This document shows positions 43,355 through 51,165 of a DNA stretch of 64,000 nucleotides, in pieces. Source of the DNA: Alicyclobacillus tolerans. GTDB lineage: Bacteria > Bacillota > Bacilli > Alicyclobacillales > Alicyclobacillaceae. Under the pieces are notes generated by a model. The model ran no database searches, was not told the origin of the DNA, and saw nothing but the letters and a program-made list of their open reading frames with translations. Location: positions 1 to 64,000 of the forward strand of contig NZ_JAJFNK010000010.1 of NCBI RefSeq assembly GCF_021739485.1. The letters run 5' to 3'. Made by a program: the position numbers and the translations under genes. Each line of letters begins with the position of its first letter. The stretch's first letter is position 1.

Positions 43355-44603
43355 ACAGCACTGTCTTGACGTCATCGAGTCGACTCGTTTCGATTCTCTG
43401 GATGAGGGCGAGCAGGAGCGTCTGATGGTTCTGTTGATCCACGATTTTGCCATGGGGTCGGCCGCGAGCGACACGGAGTTTGCCAGAAACATGGTTGACA
43501 AAGAACTGTTGGGGGACCGCGGCTACACGCTGTTTGGCCGTACGGACCGATCGCGTTCCTTCGATATGGCCGTTCAGTACAACGCGATGGCCATTACGGC
43601 TTCCATTCGCGAAGACTTTGTAAGTGGGACGCACCCGGGAGCCATCTTGTTTCCGCTGCTTTTGGCACAGACCGAGCGGAGTTCTTTGGAAGTTTCCCGC
43701 ATGCTGGACGCCGCGGCGGTCGGGCTGAAACTGTCTTTGCTGCTGACCGACGCGTACGGCAAGGCGTTTGCGGCCAAGGGGTTCCGTCCGACAACCGCTT
43801 TGCACGCCATGGCGGGTGCGGCTGCATTGAGCCGGCTGCAGGGGAGTTCTCCAGAAGACGCCATGAAGGCCCTGTCTGCTGCGGCCGGGATGGTCCAGGG
43901 TTTGGCGTTTGCGTTTCAGGAGGGGAGCGAGGAGTGGTTGGTCCAGGTTCCGCTCGCGGCCGAGGCAGCGATCCTGGCGGTACGCAATGCTCCGTCGATG
44001 CGTTTTTATCACCCCAATCCTCTCAGCGGGGAGCGGTCGCTTTCCAGTTGGCTTGGCGTCGACTCCTCAAGTTTGACGGCATCGCCAGAAGCCTTGAAAC
44101 TGACTCGAATCGGGGTCAAGAAACACCCCGTGAACAGCTTTGTCCAGCCGGTCGTCGAAGCCGTTTTGCGAACGGGCGTGGGGGGTCATCCAGACGGGGA
44201 CGTGGCGGAGGTTTTGGTCGTGGTTCCGCAGGAGTTTTCCGCCATGATGCCGACTTTGGCCTCAACGGGCCCGTTCCCGAGTCCCAATCTGGGTCTTTTA
44301 AGCATTCCCGCTAGCGTTGCCCTGGCGATTCAAGGGGGCGGATTGGTGTTTTCCGATTTTCGCCGCAGCAACGACGCCGACGTCGCTGAACTGGCTTCGA
44401 AGGTGCGGATTGAATTCAGCCCAGACCTCAAACAGTACGACGTGCATGTCAAGGTTCGAAAAGCAGGTGAGGACCTCGAACAACACCTAGAAACCTCGGC
44501 CTTTTATCCGTCTTTGCAAGAAGAAATCCAGTGGACTTTCCGGCAGTATCCCCACCCCATCCCTTGGACGGATCGAGTGCTTCAGTGGTTTGAGGCTCGC
44601 TGA
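43347..44603 (+). CDS. MmgE/PrpD-family protein
   Basis: Members of this family are 2-methylcitrate dehydratases, cis-aconitate decarboxylases and similar lyases. The all-helical domain (FAMGSAASDTEF, AVQYNAMAITASIREDFVSGTHPGAILFPLLLA, RPTTALHAMAGAAALSRLQGSS) and the C-terminal lid (IGVKKHPVNSFVQPVVEAVL) follow the fold. 418 residues. Start is TTG 43347, eight bases inside coxG, with AAGGAGG at 43331. It ends the operon and probably acts on a later acid intermediate. Confidence 0.85.
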   Translation: MIEQHCLDVIESTRFDSLDEGEQERLMVLLIHDFAMGSAASDTEFARNMVDKELLGDRGYTLFGRTDRSRSFDMAVQYNAMAITASIREDFVSGTHPGAILFPLLLAQTERSSLEVSRMLDAAAVGLKLSLLLTDAYGKAFAAKGFRPTTALHAMAGAAALSRLQGSSPEDAMKALSAAAGMVQGLAFAFQEGSEEWLVQVPLAAEAAILAVRNAPSMRFYHPNPLSGERSLSSWLGVDSSSLTASPEALKLTRIGVKKHPVNSFVQPVVEAVLRTGVGGHPDGDVAEVLVVVPQEFSAMMPTLASTGPFPSPNLGLLSIPASVALAIQGGGLVFSDFRRSNDADVAELASKVRIEFSPDLKQYDVHVKVRKAGEDLEQHLETSAFYPSLQEEIQWTFRQYPHPIPWTDRVLQWFEAR

Positions 44604-45032
44604 CGAAACTCAGTTCAACGCGTGCGTGCTCTCCCGTGCGCGACCCCGCCTGCGGGGATCCCTTCGGGGGACACGGTCGGGGGACACGGTGCACGCACCC
44701 GCGGGCGTGTTAAAAGCGTCAAAAGCGTTGAAAGCGTCGGAAGTGCTATGAAGGGCGAACGCCTGGACAGAGGCCCCCTGTTTGATTGCGGGAGCCGCCT
44801 GTCCGGCGTTTTTCTTTTTGGGTATCCGGATCCCTCCATTGTTCCATTGTTCTGATTGCTTTCGCGAATCAAAGTGACCGATATTTTACACCGAACTTAC
44901 GTACTGCGACGGGGATTATTCAGTTGTGCCATCGGCTCTCAGGTAAGGGGCAGTTATGCTACATAACGGGAATCCGCAATGAAAGGGGAACGGTATAATA
45001 GAGATAGCTGGTGAAACGGATGGTGATTTCAC
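44604..45032. other. Intergenic: repeats, terminator and promoter
   Basis: No gene. Contents: a GC-rich stretch with repeated cgggggacacgg (44660-44690); short repeats of 'aaagcgt' (44711-44741); a terminator at 44760-44816 for the Cox-type operon (cgcc-ggacag / ctgtcc-ggcg, then TTTTTCTTTTT); and near the right end a TATAAT at 44994-44999 likely serving the 87-residue gene at 45033. Confidence 0.6.
44760..44816 (+). terminator. Terminator of the Cox-type operon
   Basis: Outer stem cgcctggacag (44760-44770) with cctgtccggcg (44798-44808), GC-rich, followed by TTTTTCTTTTT. The loop is long and partly self-paired. Confidence 0.7.
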
Positions 45033-45296
45033 ATGTTGTGGTCTCAGGTTCGTGAGTTATTCCCTAATCAGTTTGTGCTTGTACAGGCGCTAAAATCGCA
45101 TCAGGATGGCAACAGGTTGTACGTAGATGAAATGGCTGTCATTCGACCCATACCGGACCCACAAGAAGCTACTAGAGAGCTTTTGAAATCTAAAGACGCG
45201 AACTACGTCTACCATACGAGCAAACCAGAAATGGTTATGGAAGTCGTGTCTCGCGTGGGTTTTAGGAGGTCACCAGTTGAAGATCGAACCAATTGA
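45033..45296 (+). CDS. Small conserved protein paired with a retropepsin-like gene
   Basis: An 87-residue soluble protein of the type that begins 'W..VRELFPNQFVLVQALKSH...YVDEMAVIRPI...' and contains YHTSKPE; from memory, similar small proteins precede retropepsin-like genes in Firmicutes. It has a TATAAT box at 44994 and no obvious ribosome binding site apart from GGTGA. The next gene begins inside its 3' end (TTG 45277 with AGGAGG at 45265), so the pair is translationally coupled. Its partner is cut by an insertion sequence. Function unknown. Confidence 0.65.
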   Translation: MLWSQVRELFPNQFVLVQALKSHQDGNRLYVDEMAVIRPIPDPQEATRELLKSKDANYVYHTSKPEMVMEVVSRVGFRRSPVEDRTN

Positions 45297-45340
45297 TGGT
45301 CTTTTATTTGTCACAATGACCTTGACCGTGACAGGTGCGC
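45277..45340 (+). pseudogene. Retropepsin-like aspartic protease gene, truncated by IS
   Basis: The frame starts at TTG 45277, seven bases after AGGAGG, and reads MKIEPIDGLLFVTMTLTVTG, the usual beginning of small cytoplasmic retropepsin-like proteins of Firmicutes. It then runs into the end of an IS200/IS605 element at about 45337. The catalytic DTG part is expected some 15 residues later and is not there. On the far side of the element (after about 47090) I cannot recognise the rest, so the 3' part may be lost. Confidence 0.6.
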
Positions 45341-45404
45341 GTCAAGCCCCGCCGTTTAGGGCGGGGGAAGGATAGCGCAGACGGCATAGCCGTCCCTCTT
45401 TAAT

Positions 45405-45818
45405 TTAGATTGGCGTTTGTTGTTGTTCGATGTATTGGCGCACGATGCTAATCGGGGCACCGCCACAGCTGGAAGCAAAGTAGGACGGAGACCACAATAC
45501 CCCTTTCCAATACCGCTCTTGAATATCTGGTCTTGCTTTTCTCAACAAACGGCTAGATACACCCTTTAAACTGTTCACTAAGTTCGATACGGCCACCTTT
45601 GGGGGATACTCGACCAGAAGGTGTACATGGTCGTCTTCGCCATCCATTTCAATGAGACCCGCTTCGAAGTCAGCGCATACCTGATTAAAGATTGTGCGTA
45701 ACCGCTCAATTGCATCTCCATCGAACACATTACGACGATATTTTGTTACAAAGACCAAATGAACGTGTATCTTAAATACACAGTGTCTTCCGCGTCTAAA
45801 ATCGTTGTTATCACTCAT
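45405..45818 (-). CDS. tnpA: Y1 transposase, IS200/IS605 family
   Basis: 137-residue HUH transposase. LVFVTKYRRNVFDGDAIERL is the standard start, the His pair is in GEDDHVHLLVEYPP, and the nucleophilic Tyr is in IVRQYIEQQ. All residues needed for single-strand transposition are present. The GGAPISIVRQYI end is typical. Its start is 21 bp from that of the divergent tnpB, so the two share a short control region. Confidence 0.94.
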   Translation of the reverse strand: MSDNNDFRRGRHCVFKIHVHLVFVTKYRRNVFDGDAIERLRTIFNQVCADFEAGLIEMDGEDDHVHLLVEYPPKVAVSNLVNSLKGVSSRLLRKARPDIQERYWKGVLWSPSYFASSCGGAPISIVRQYIEQQQTPI

Positions 45819-45839
45819 AGACCAAAGTATAATAGAGGT

Positions 45840-47039
45840 ATGATACGCCTACAAGCCTTCAAGTATGAACTGATACCAAACTACCAGCAGCAGCGTGATA
45901 TGCGCCGCTTTGCTGGCTCATGTCGGTTTGTGTTTAATAAGGCTTTGGCGTTGCAAAGCGAACGTTACGCACGCGGCGAACAGAAATTCGGCTATGCAGG
46001 GTTGTGCAAACAACTCACTGAGTGGCGCAACACTCCCCAAACCGATTGGTTGGCAGATGCCCCTGTGCATCCATTGCAACAATCTCTCAAAGATTTGGAA
46101 CGTGCCTATACTAATTTCTTCGCCAAGAAAGCGAACTTCCCGCGTTTTAAGAAGAAAGGAAAATCCGACAGTTTCAGATATCCAGACCCGAAACAAATCA
46201 AGCTAGATCAGGCACACAGTCGAATTTTTCTACCAAAGCTCGGTTGGCTGCGTTACCGCAACAGCCGTGATGTATTGGGAGAGCTGAAGAACGTCACGGT
46301 GTCATGCAAAAATGGCAGGTGGTTTGTGAGTATCCAGACCGAACGGGAAGTTGAGCAAGCCGTGGCGCAAGGCAATGCGGTTGGGATTGACATGGGTATC
46401 GCCCGATTTGCCACTTTGAGCGATGGCACGTTCTACGCTCCACTGAACAGCTTCAAACGGCATGAGCAGGCACTGCGGAAGGCACAACAGGCCGTGAGCC
46501 GCAAGAAGAAATTCAGCAACAACTGGAAGAAGGCCAAGGTTCGTGTACAGCGTATTCACGCCCAGATTGTCAATGCCAGAATGGACTTTCTGCACAAGAC
46601 TTCAAATACCATCAGCAAAAACCACGCGATGGTTTGCATGGAGGACTTGCAAGTGCGGAACATGTCCAGGTCAGCATCTGGCACGATTGAAACGCCGGGC
46701 AAAAACGTACGTGCGAAATCAGGACTGAATAAATCGATTCTCGATCAAGGGTGGTCTGAGTTTCGAAGACAACTGGAGTATAAACTGGCGTGGCAAGGCG
46801 CCCAACTGATTGTCGTACCGCCTCAGAACACCAGCCGGACGTGCCCGAACTGCGGTCATGTTGATCGAGAGAACCGCCGGACACAGACAAGATTCGAATG
46901 TGTAAAATGTGGATTTGAGGAAAACGCTGATGTTGTCGGCGCAATCAATATTCTAAGGGCGGGACACGCCCGGATCGCCTGTGAAGTGAGTGGTGCAACA
47001 AGGCCGCCAGCAGCAGGAACCCACCGAAGCGACTGCTAA
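45840..47039 (+). CDS. tnpB: TnpB, RNA-guided endonuclease of the IS element
   Basis: Intact TnpB of 399 residues. RuvC residues: Asp in AVGIDMGIARFA, Glu in CMEDLQVRNMS, Asp in NADVVGAIN; zinc ribbon CPNCGH...CVKCGF. The start is taken as ATG 45840 (MIRLQAFKYELIPN), not the upstream frame. TATAAT at 45828-45833 lies only six bases before this ATG, so the mRNA may be nearly leaderless, as is the region shared with tnpA. The guide RNA is expected from the 3' end and right end (about 46950-47090). Confidence 0.94.
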   Translation: MIRLQAFKYELIPNYQQQRDMRRFAGSCRFVFNKALALQSERYARGEQKFGYAGLCKQLTEWRNTPQTDWLADAPVHPLQQSLKDLERAYTNFFAKKANFPRFKKKGKSDSFRYPDPKQIKLDQAHSRIFLPKLGWLRYRNSRDVLGELKNVTVSCKNGRWFVSIQTEREVEQAVAQGNAVGIDMGIARFATLSDGTFYAPLNSFKRHEQALRKAQQAVSRKKKFSNNWKKAKVRVQRIHAQIVNARMDFLHKTSNTISKNHAMVCMEDLQVRNMSRSASGTIETPGKNVRAKSGLNKSILDQGWSEFRRQLEYKLAWQGAQLIVVPPQNTSRTCPNCGHVDRENRRTQTRFECVKCGFEENADVVGAINILRAGHARIACEVSGATRPPAAGTHRSDC

Positions 47040-47090
47040 CACCAGGAATGGTAGGAATCACCGTCCTTTAGGGCGGTGAGGATGTCAAGA

Positions 47091-47483
47091 CCGAAGACGG
47101 ATTACTGATTGCCAAGTGCCAAGGAATGGTTTACCGGACGAGCCGCGATTGGGGTCTCGGCGATTGAGTTCGACTAAAAACGCAATAGAACTCGCCTGCT
47201 TGACGCACATCAGGACTCAGCGTGTATCTTCAAGTATTCCATGGTATCACGAACGGCCGACGGTTTGGTCCCGTCGGGCCGTTTTTTATTGGGAAACAAT
47301 GGGTGAGCTTGGCGAGAACATTCGTTGAATGTGGAAAATATTTAGTAAACGATCCACTGGTTTAATAAGGCCACATTACACGAGGTATGGTAGGTTTTAA
47401 CCGTCACCATGCTAAGGTGTCTATCTGCTAGAGCATGGTCATTAACCACACCACAATATTTTTCCTAGGGGGAGAACGTAGAT
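47091..47483. other. Intergenic before the S-layer-like gene
   Basis: No convincing gene. A short open stretch at 47092-47164 (TEDGLLIAKCQGMVYRT...) may be a remnant of something cut by the insertion. A terminator lies at 47253-47287. The last 140 bp are the leader of the S-layer-like gene, with a stem of catgct/agcatg (47408-47437) that may stabilise the mRNA, and AGGGGGAG at 47467-47474. Confidence 0.5.
47253..47287 (+). terminator. Rho-independent terminator
   Basis: Stem acggccgacgg (47253-47263) and ccgtcgggccgt (47271-47282) with one bulge, followed by six T. It may once have ended the small-protein/retropepsin transcript and now insulates the S-layer-like gene. Confidence 0.8.
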
Positions 47484-49838
47484 TTGAAACGTGCACTCAC
47501 CGGAATTGCTGCTGTTGCGATCGTGTTGGGCTCCACAGCTCCAATGGCCTTCGCAGCTTCCACCATCAATAACAACGCTAAGGTCATTGGCACCAAAGCT
47601 GTTGTTGTCAACGGCCAACTCCTCTCGAATCCTTACGAAATGACCGCGATTGATTCTGGAAATACGACCGCGTATTTTGGAATTCACTATTTCGATAGCG
47701 CCATCAACGCTCTTGGCACGGGCTTTAGCACAAGCTGGGATGGCAACAATCACATTTGGCACATCACGGCTCCCGGCCTGGACGCTTCGAAGATTGCCGG
47801 CGGGGTTGGAACCGGGAACACGACCATCGTGATCAATGGCGTGACCGTGAAAAAGATCAACACCTTCTCGCACCTGGATCCCGCGGGTGGCAAGAATGCG
47901 GTTCAAACCACCTATTTCCCGGTCTTCTACGTCAATGAAATTCTCGCTGCCATCGGCGTCACGGGCAACTGGAATGCGTCCTTGGGCTTGACGGTTTCGT
48001 CCCCTGTGGCGGTTCCGTTTGCCGTAAAGAACGTCACTGCGGTTGACGCAGAACATGTGGTTGTGAACTTCACCCATTCCGTAAACGCTGCCGCAAGCAC
48101 AGCTTCTAATTACACGGTTTCTGGCGCTGCGGTTTCTTCTGCAGCGGTCAGCGCCGACGGGAAGTCCGTCACTTTGACGCTCAACGCTCCGCTGACGAAT
48201 AACACGGGTTATGCCGTTACGATTAACAAGAATGTGCAAGATACCCACGGTGACACACTGACTTCGAATGCAAACTATGTCGCGGGTTTCTACTTCGCCG
48301 ACAACACAGCGCCGAGCGTGGCTTCGATGTCTGCGGCTGCAAACGGCGACTTACAAATCCAATTCAGCGAACCGCTCGATCCGTCCGCAACCCCGGCGAT
48401 TGTCATCGATGGAACCACGATTGCCAACGGGATTGCGGTTTCCGGCAACACCGTGACAGTGGCGCAGGCATCCTTGCCCGCTGCCGTCAAGAACAACAGC
48501 ACCAATTCCATCATGATGAAGGGCGCAAAGGATTTGGTGGGCAACGAAATGTCGCTGTACCAAGCGAATTTCAACTACGTCATCCCAGATGCGGTGGCCC
48601 CTGCGGTCACTTCTTTGACGGCAAGCTCGGAAAACACACTGACCGTGAAATTCAATAAGCCGATTGTGTACAGTCATGCGGCAGACCTGGGCCTGACCAT
48701 TACACAAAACGGAGTTTCGGTCACACCGACAATTGCGACGACGGACAACCAGACCTTTACGATTACATTGCCCAGTTCCATCTACAAAAATAGCTCAACG
48801 GCCAACTTGAACGTCGCTTTCAAAGGATTTAAGGACGTCCTGAATCACATTGGCACCGAGTACAGCCAAGCAGTGACGATGAACGAGGATACAGCTGCAC
48901 CTGCACTGACCAGTGCTCAGTACGACAGCACGAACAACGAAGCGGTGTTTAACTTCAATAAAGCGCTGGATGCGGCAACCATCCCAACGTCCGACCTTTC
49001 GATTGTGAACGATGGAACCGGCGTGCCGGTGACGAATTTCGCCGTGAAGGCAGTCAGCCAAGATGCCACCGCTGTAGACGTTACCGGATTGCCGGCAGGA
49101 ACGTATTCGGTCACTTTTAAATCCGACACGGTGAAGGCGGACACGATTCTCCAAACCGGGAATGCCGGGTTTAACACAACCCTGACCGTTCCGGCTTCCA
49201 CGACGGCAGCAACCGTGACCAGCGCTCAGGTTGGGAAATTTGCACCCAATTCCAGTGAGACCATTGCGGTGACATTCTCTGCACCGGTGCACGGCGGTAC
49301 GACCGCAGGGTCTGCGACCAACCTGTCGTCTTATCAGTTGAATGGTCAGCCCTTGCCGGCGGGTACGGCGATTACGCTGAATGCGGCATCTACGGGTGTT
49401 ACCGCACAAACCGTTGCAACCATTTCGCTGCCAGCGGGCTCGATTGCTAAAACGGCCACAGAAGACCTGAACATCTCCGGCATACAGGACATGAACGGCA
49501 ACGCCGTCCCAACCGCCGATAAGTGGGTCAACGTGACCGACAACACCGCGCCTGTTTTACAATCTGCTGCAGTGGACAGCACCACGGGCGACGTCGTGTT
49601 GACGTTCAGTGAAGCGGTACAAAACTTTAAAGCGAGCGACTTTGTCGTTGAAGACAACGGCACGCAAGTATCCGTAAAGGCCGCGGCAGGTTCCGCGTCC
49701 AACGAAGTTGTGTTGACGCCAAGCGGCGCCAGCCTGGCAACGGGCACTGTCACAGTGGCAACGGCCTCGAAACCAAGCACCACGGATACGGCCGGCAACA
49801 ACTTAGTGGGTGGAACCACGGTGACGGCAACCCGGTAA
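47484..49838 (+). CDS. S-layer-like secreted protein with Ig-like repeats
   Basis: A 784-residue exported protein, rich in Ala, Thr, Val and Asn. Residues 1-25 are a signal peptide (MKRALTGIAAVAIVLGSTAPMAFAAS). The N-terminal part (to about 170) resembles a stalk domain (SWDGNNHIWHIT). After that come about five Ig-like/SwmB-type beta units, each with a line such as VKNVTAVDAEHVVVNFTHSV, VASMSAAANGDLQIQFSEPLD, VTSLTASSENTLTVKFNKPI, and DTAAPALTSAQYDSTNNEAVFNFNKALD. No SLH domain or sortase signal. Start TTG 47484 with strong AGGGGGAG and a long leader; a perfect 14-bp terminator follows. The most likely role is an S-layer or major surface protein. Confidence 0.8.
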   Translation: MKRALTGIAAVAIVLGSTAPMAFAASTINNNAKVIGTKAVVVNGQLLSNPYEMTAIDSGNTTAYFGIHYFDSAINALGTGFSTSWDGNNHIWHITAPGLDASKIAGGVGTGNTTIVINGVTVKKINTFSHLDPAGGKNAVQTTYFPVFYVNEILAAIGVTGNWNASLGLTVSSPVAVPFAVKNVTAVDAEHVVVNFTHSVNAAASTASNYTVSGAAVSSAAVSADGKSVTLTLNAPLTNNTGYAVTINKNVQDTHGDTLTSNANYVAGFYFADNTAPSVASMSAAANGDLQIQFSEPLDPSATPAIVIDGTTIANGIAVSGNTVTVAQASLPAAVKNNSTNSIMMKGAKDLVGNEMSLYQANFNYVIPDAVAPAVTSLTASSENTLTVKFNKPIVYSHAADLGLTITQNGVSVTPTIATTDNQTFTITLPSSIYKNSSTANLNVAFKGFKDVLNHIGTEYSQAVTMNEDTAAPALTSAQYDSTNNEAVFNFNKALDAATIPTSDLSIVNDGTGVPVTNFAVKAVSQDATAVDVTGLPAGTYSVTFKSDTVKADTILQTGNAGFNTTLTVPASTTAATVTSAQVGKFAPNSSETIAVTFSAPVHGGTTAGSATNLSSYQLNGQPLPAGTAITLNAASTGVTAQTVATISLPAGSIAKTATEDLNISGIQDMNGNAVPTADKWVNVTDNTAPVLQSAAVDSTTGDVVLTFSEAVQNFKASDFVVEDNGTQVSVKAAAGSASNEVVLTPSGASLATGTVTVATASKPSTTDTAGNNLVGGTTVTATR

Positions 49839-49953
49839 CCCTCATGGACGGTACGGATTCGCGGACTTGTATGCTGGCTGATTCGTTTAGCGGGCGACGG
49901 GGAGCGAACCGGAGACCCTCCGAACCCGGAGCCAATCTATCCGAAAACATTCG

Positions 49954-49996
49954 AATGGCGGGCTGGATGAGATTCCAGCCCGCCATTCTTTATGTG
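49954..49996 (+). terminator. Terminator of the S-layer-like gene
   Basis: Perfect 14-bp stem aatggcgggctgga / tccagcccgccatt with a 6-base loop and a CTTTAT tail. The rest of the gap (49839-50142) holds no gene. Confidence 0.8.
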
Positions 49997-50142
49997 CACA
50001 CTGCCCGACAGGGAACTACTTTCATGATGCCTATCACGTATTCAAGTGTAGCGCTCTTTCCGTGGTGGGAAATCGTTCATGGACACATCAGTAGGCCACT
50101 AATGACAACCCGCTAAGCTTCAGGCTGCTCCTTTATTCGTCC

Positions 50143-51045
50143 TTACTCTTCCCACCGAAAGCCTTTCTTCTCGGCAATCCAGCGCGGGATTTCCATGCGC
50201 ACCGTCTTCTTCGGGTCGACGACTTGGCAAATGGCCAACTGGCCGGCAACGGTCAGGAACAGGGCAGATTCGGACTTGTCCATCCCAAACTCCAGTTCGA
50301 GGAACTTCGCCATGTTGTAGACGGCACTTTCTGCGGCGCCATCGAGGTCTTCTTCGGACGCAATCGCAATCACGCGTTCTGCGTCGATGACCATCGGCGC
50401 GGGCCACTGCTTGCCCTTGAGCACCTTGAAGGACACCGTGACTTCTGCGGCAATTTCGACGCCGCAGACTCCGACTTCACCGTCGCCCATAGCGGCGTGC
50501 ACGTCGCCTAGTCCAAACAACGCACCCGGCACGTTGACGGGGAGAATCAGATAAGCGCCTTCCGTAATCCGCTTGCAGTCCATGTTTCCGCCGTGTTGTC
50601 CAGGGGTTCCACAGGGAACGCTGGCATCGGCCGGAGCGTTGCCAATCACGCCAATCATCGGGTTAATCGGCAACTCGAAGTCCTGGAAGATGGCTTTGCC
50701 GTCTTTGACCGGAACCATGCGAATGGTGTTTTTATCGAGCGACTTGCCCATGACGCCAAGGTCTGGGCCGGTGGTCATGACGCCGTGATCGGCAAGCTGA
50801 ATCTTTTGGATGTGAACCACCAAAAGGTCACCCGGTTCAGCGCCTTCTACGAATACGGGGCCAGTTGCGGGATTGATGCGTTCCCAGTTCAAGCCGCCAA
50901 AGTCCTGCTGCTCGCTGAGAATCTGGTTTTCAAAACAGTCGTAGGTGATGAATACGGCGGTGTCTCCGTCTTTCACCGTTTTTACGGGCGCGTTGTCCGG
51001 GGACATCGCGTAGACAATGGATTCCTTCGGAATAGTTACCGTCAT
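50143..51045 (-). CDS. Acetamidase/formamidase family protein
   Basis: Amidohydrolase releasing ammonia from short amides. Family blocks: AVFITYDCFENQI, VFVEGAEPGDLLVVHIQKI, GALFGLGDVHAAMGDGEVGVCGVEIAAEVTV with metal-site residues, and ALFLTVAGQLAICQVVDPKKTVRMEIPRW. From ATG 51045 (GGAGG upstream) it has 300 residues; the frame is open further upstream but has no other binding site. It follows the APC permease gene on the same strand with about 120 bp between, so uptake and hydrolysis of an amide is a fair guess. Confidence 0.92.
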   Translation of the reverse strand: MTVTIPKESIVYAMSPDNAPVKTVKDGDTAVFITYDCFENQILSEQQDFGGLNWERINPATGPVFVEGAEPGDLLVVHIQKIQLADHGVMTTGPDLGVMGKSLDKNTIRMVPVKDGKAIFQDFELPINPMIGVIGNAPADASVPCGTPGQHGGNMDCKRITEGAYLILPVNVPGALFGLGDVHAAMGDGEVGVCGVEIAAEVTVSFKVLKGKQWPAPMVIDAERVIAIASEEDLDGAAESAVYNMAKFLELEFGMDKSESALFLTVAGQLAICQVVDPKKTVRMEIPRWIAEKKGFRWEE

Positions 51046-51165
51046 GATGTCATTCCTCCAAAACAAAACCGCATTTTTTGACTCGCAAACCCAAAACCTC
51101 GATGTGCAGCTTCGATGGGCCGCTTCGATGTGTCCATTCATAAGACACATCCAGCTATACCAAAC

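Larger units (their letters stand above)
45337..47090 (+). mobile_element. IS605-type element with divergent tnpA and tnpB
   Basis: The element has subterminal hairpins at both ends, ccccgcc-gtttag-ggcgggg (about 45347-45366) and caccgtcc-ttta-gggcggtg (about 47059-47078), each flanked by a gtcaag motif. tnpA (minus) and tnpB (plus) are divergent with 21 bp between their starts. Both are intact. It interrupts the retropepsin-like gene. It differs from the element at 13611-15376, whose two genes are in line. Ends are good to within a few bases. Confidence 0.85.

Noticed and set aside
47092-47164. 3' remnant of the retropepsin-like gene after the IS
   Set aside because: The short frame has no DTG or other recognisable retropepsin sequence.
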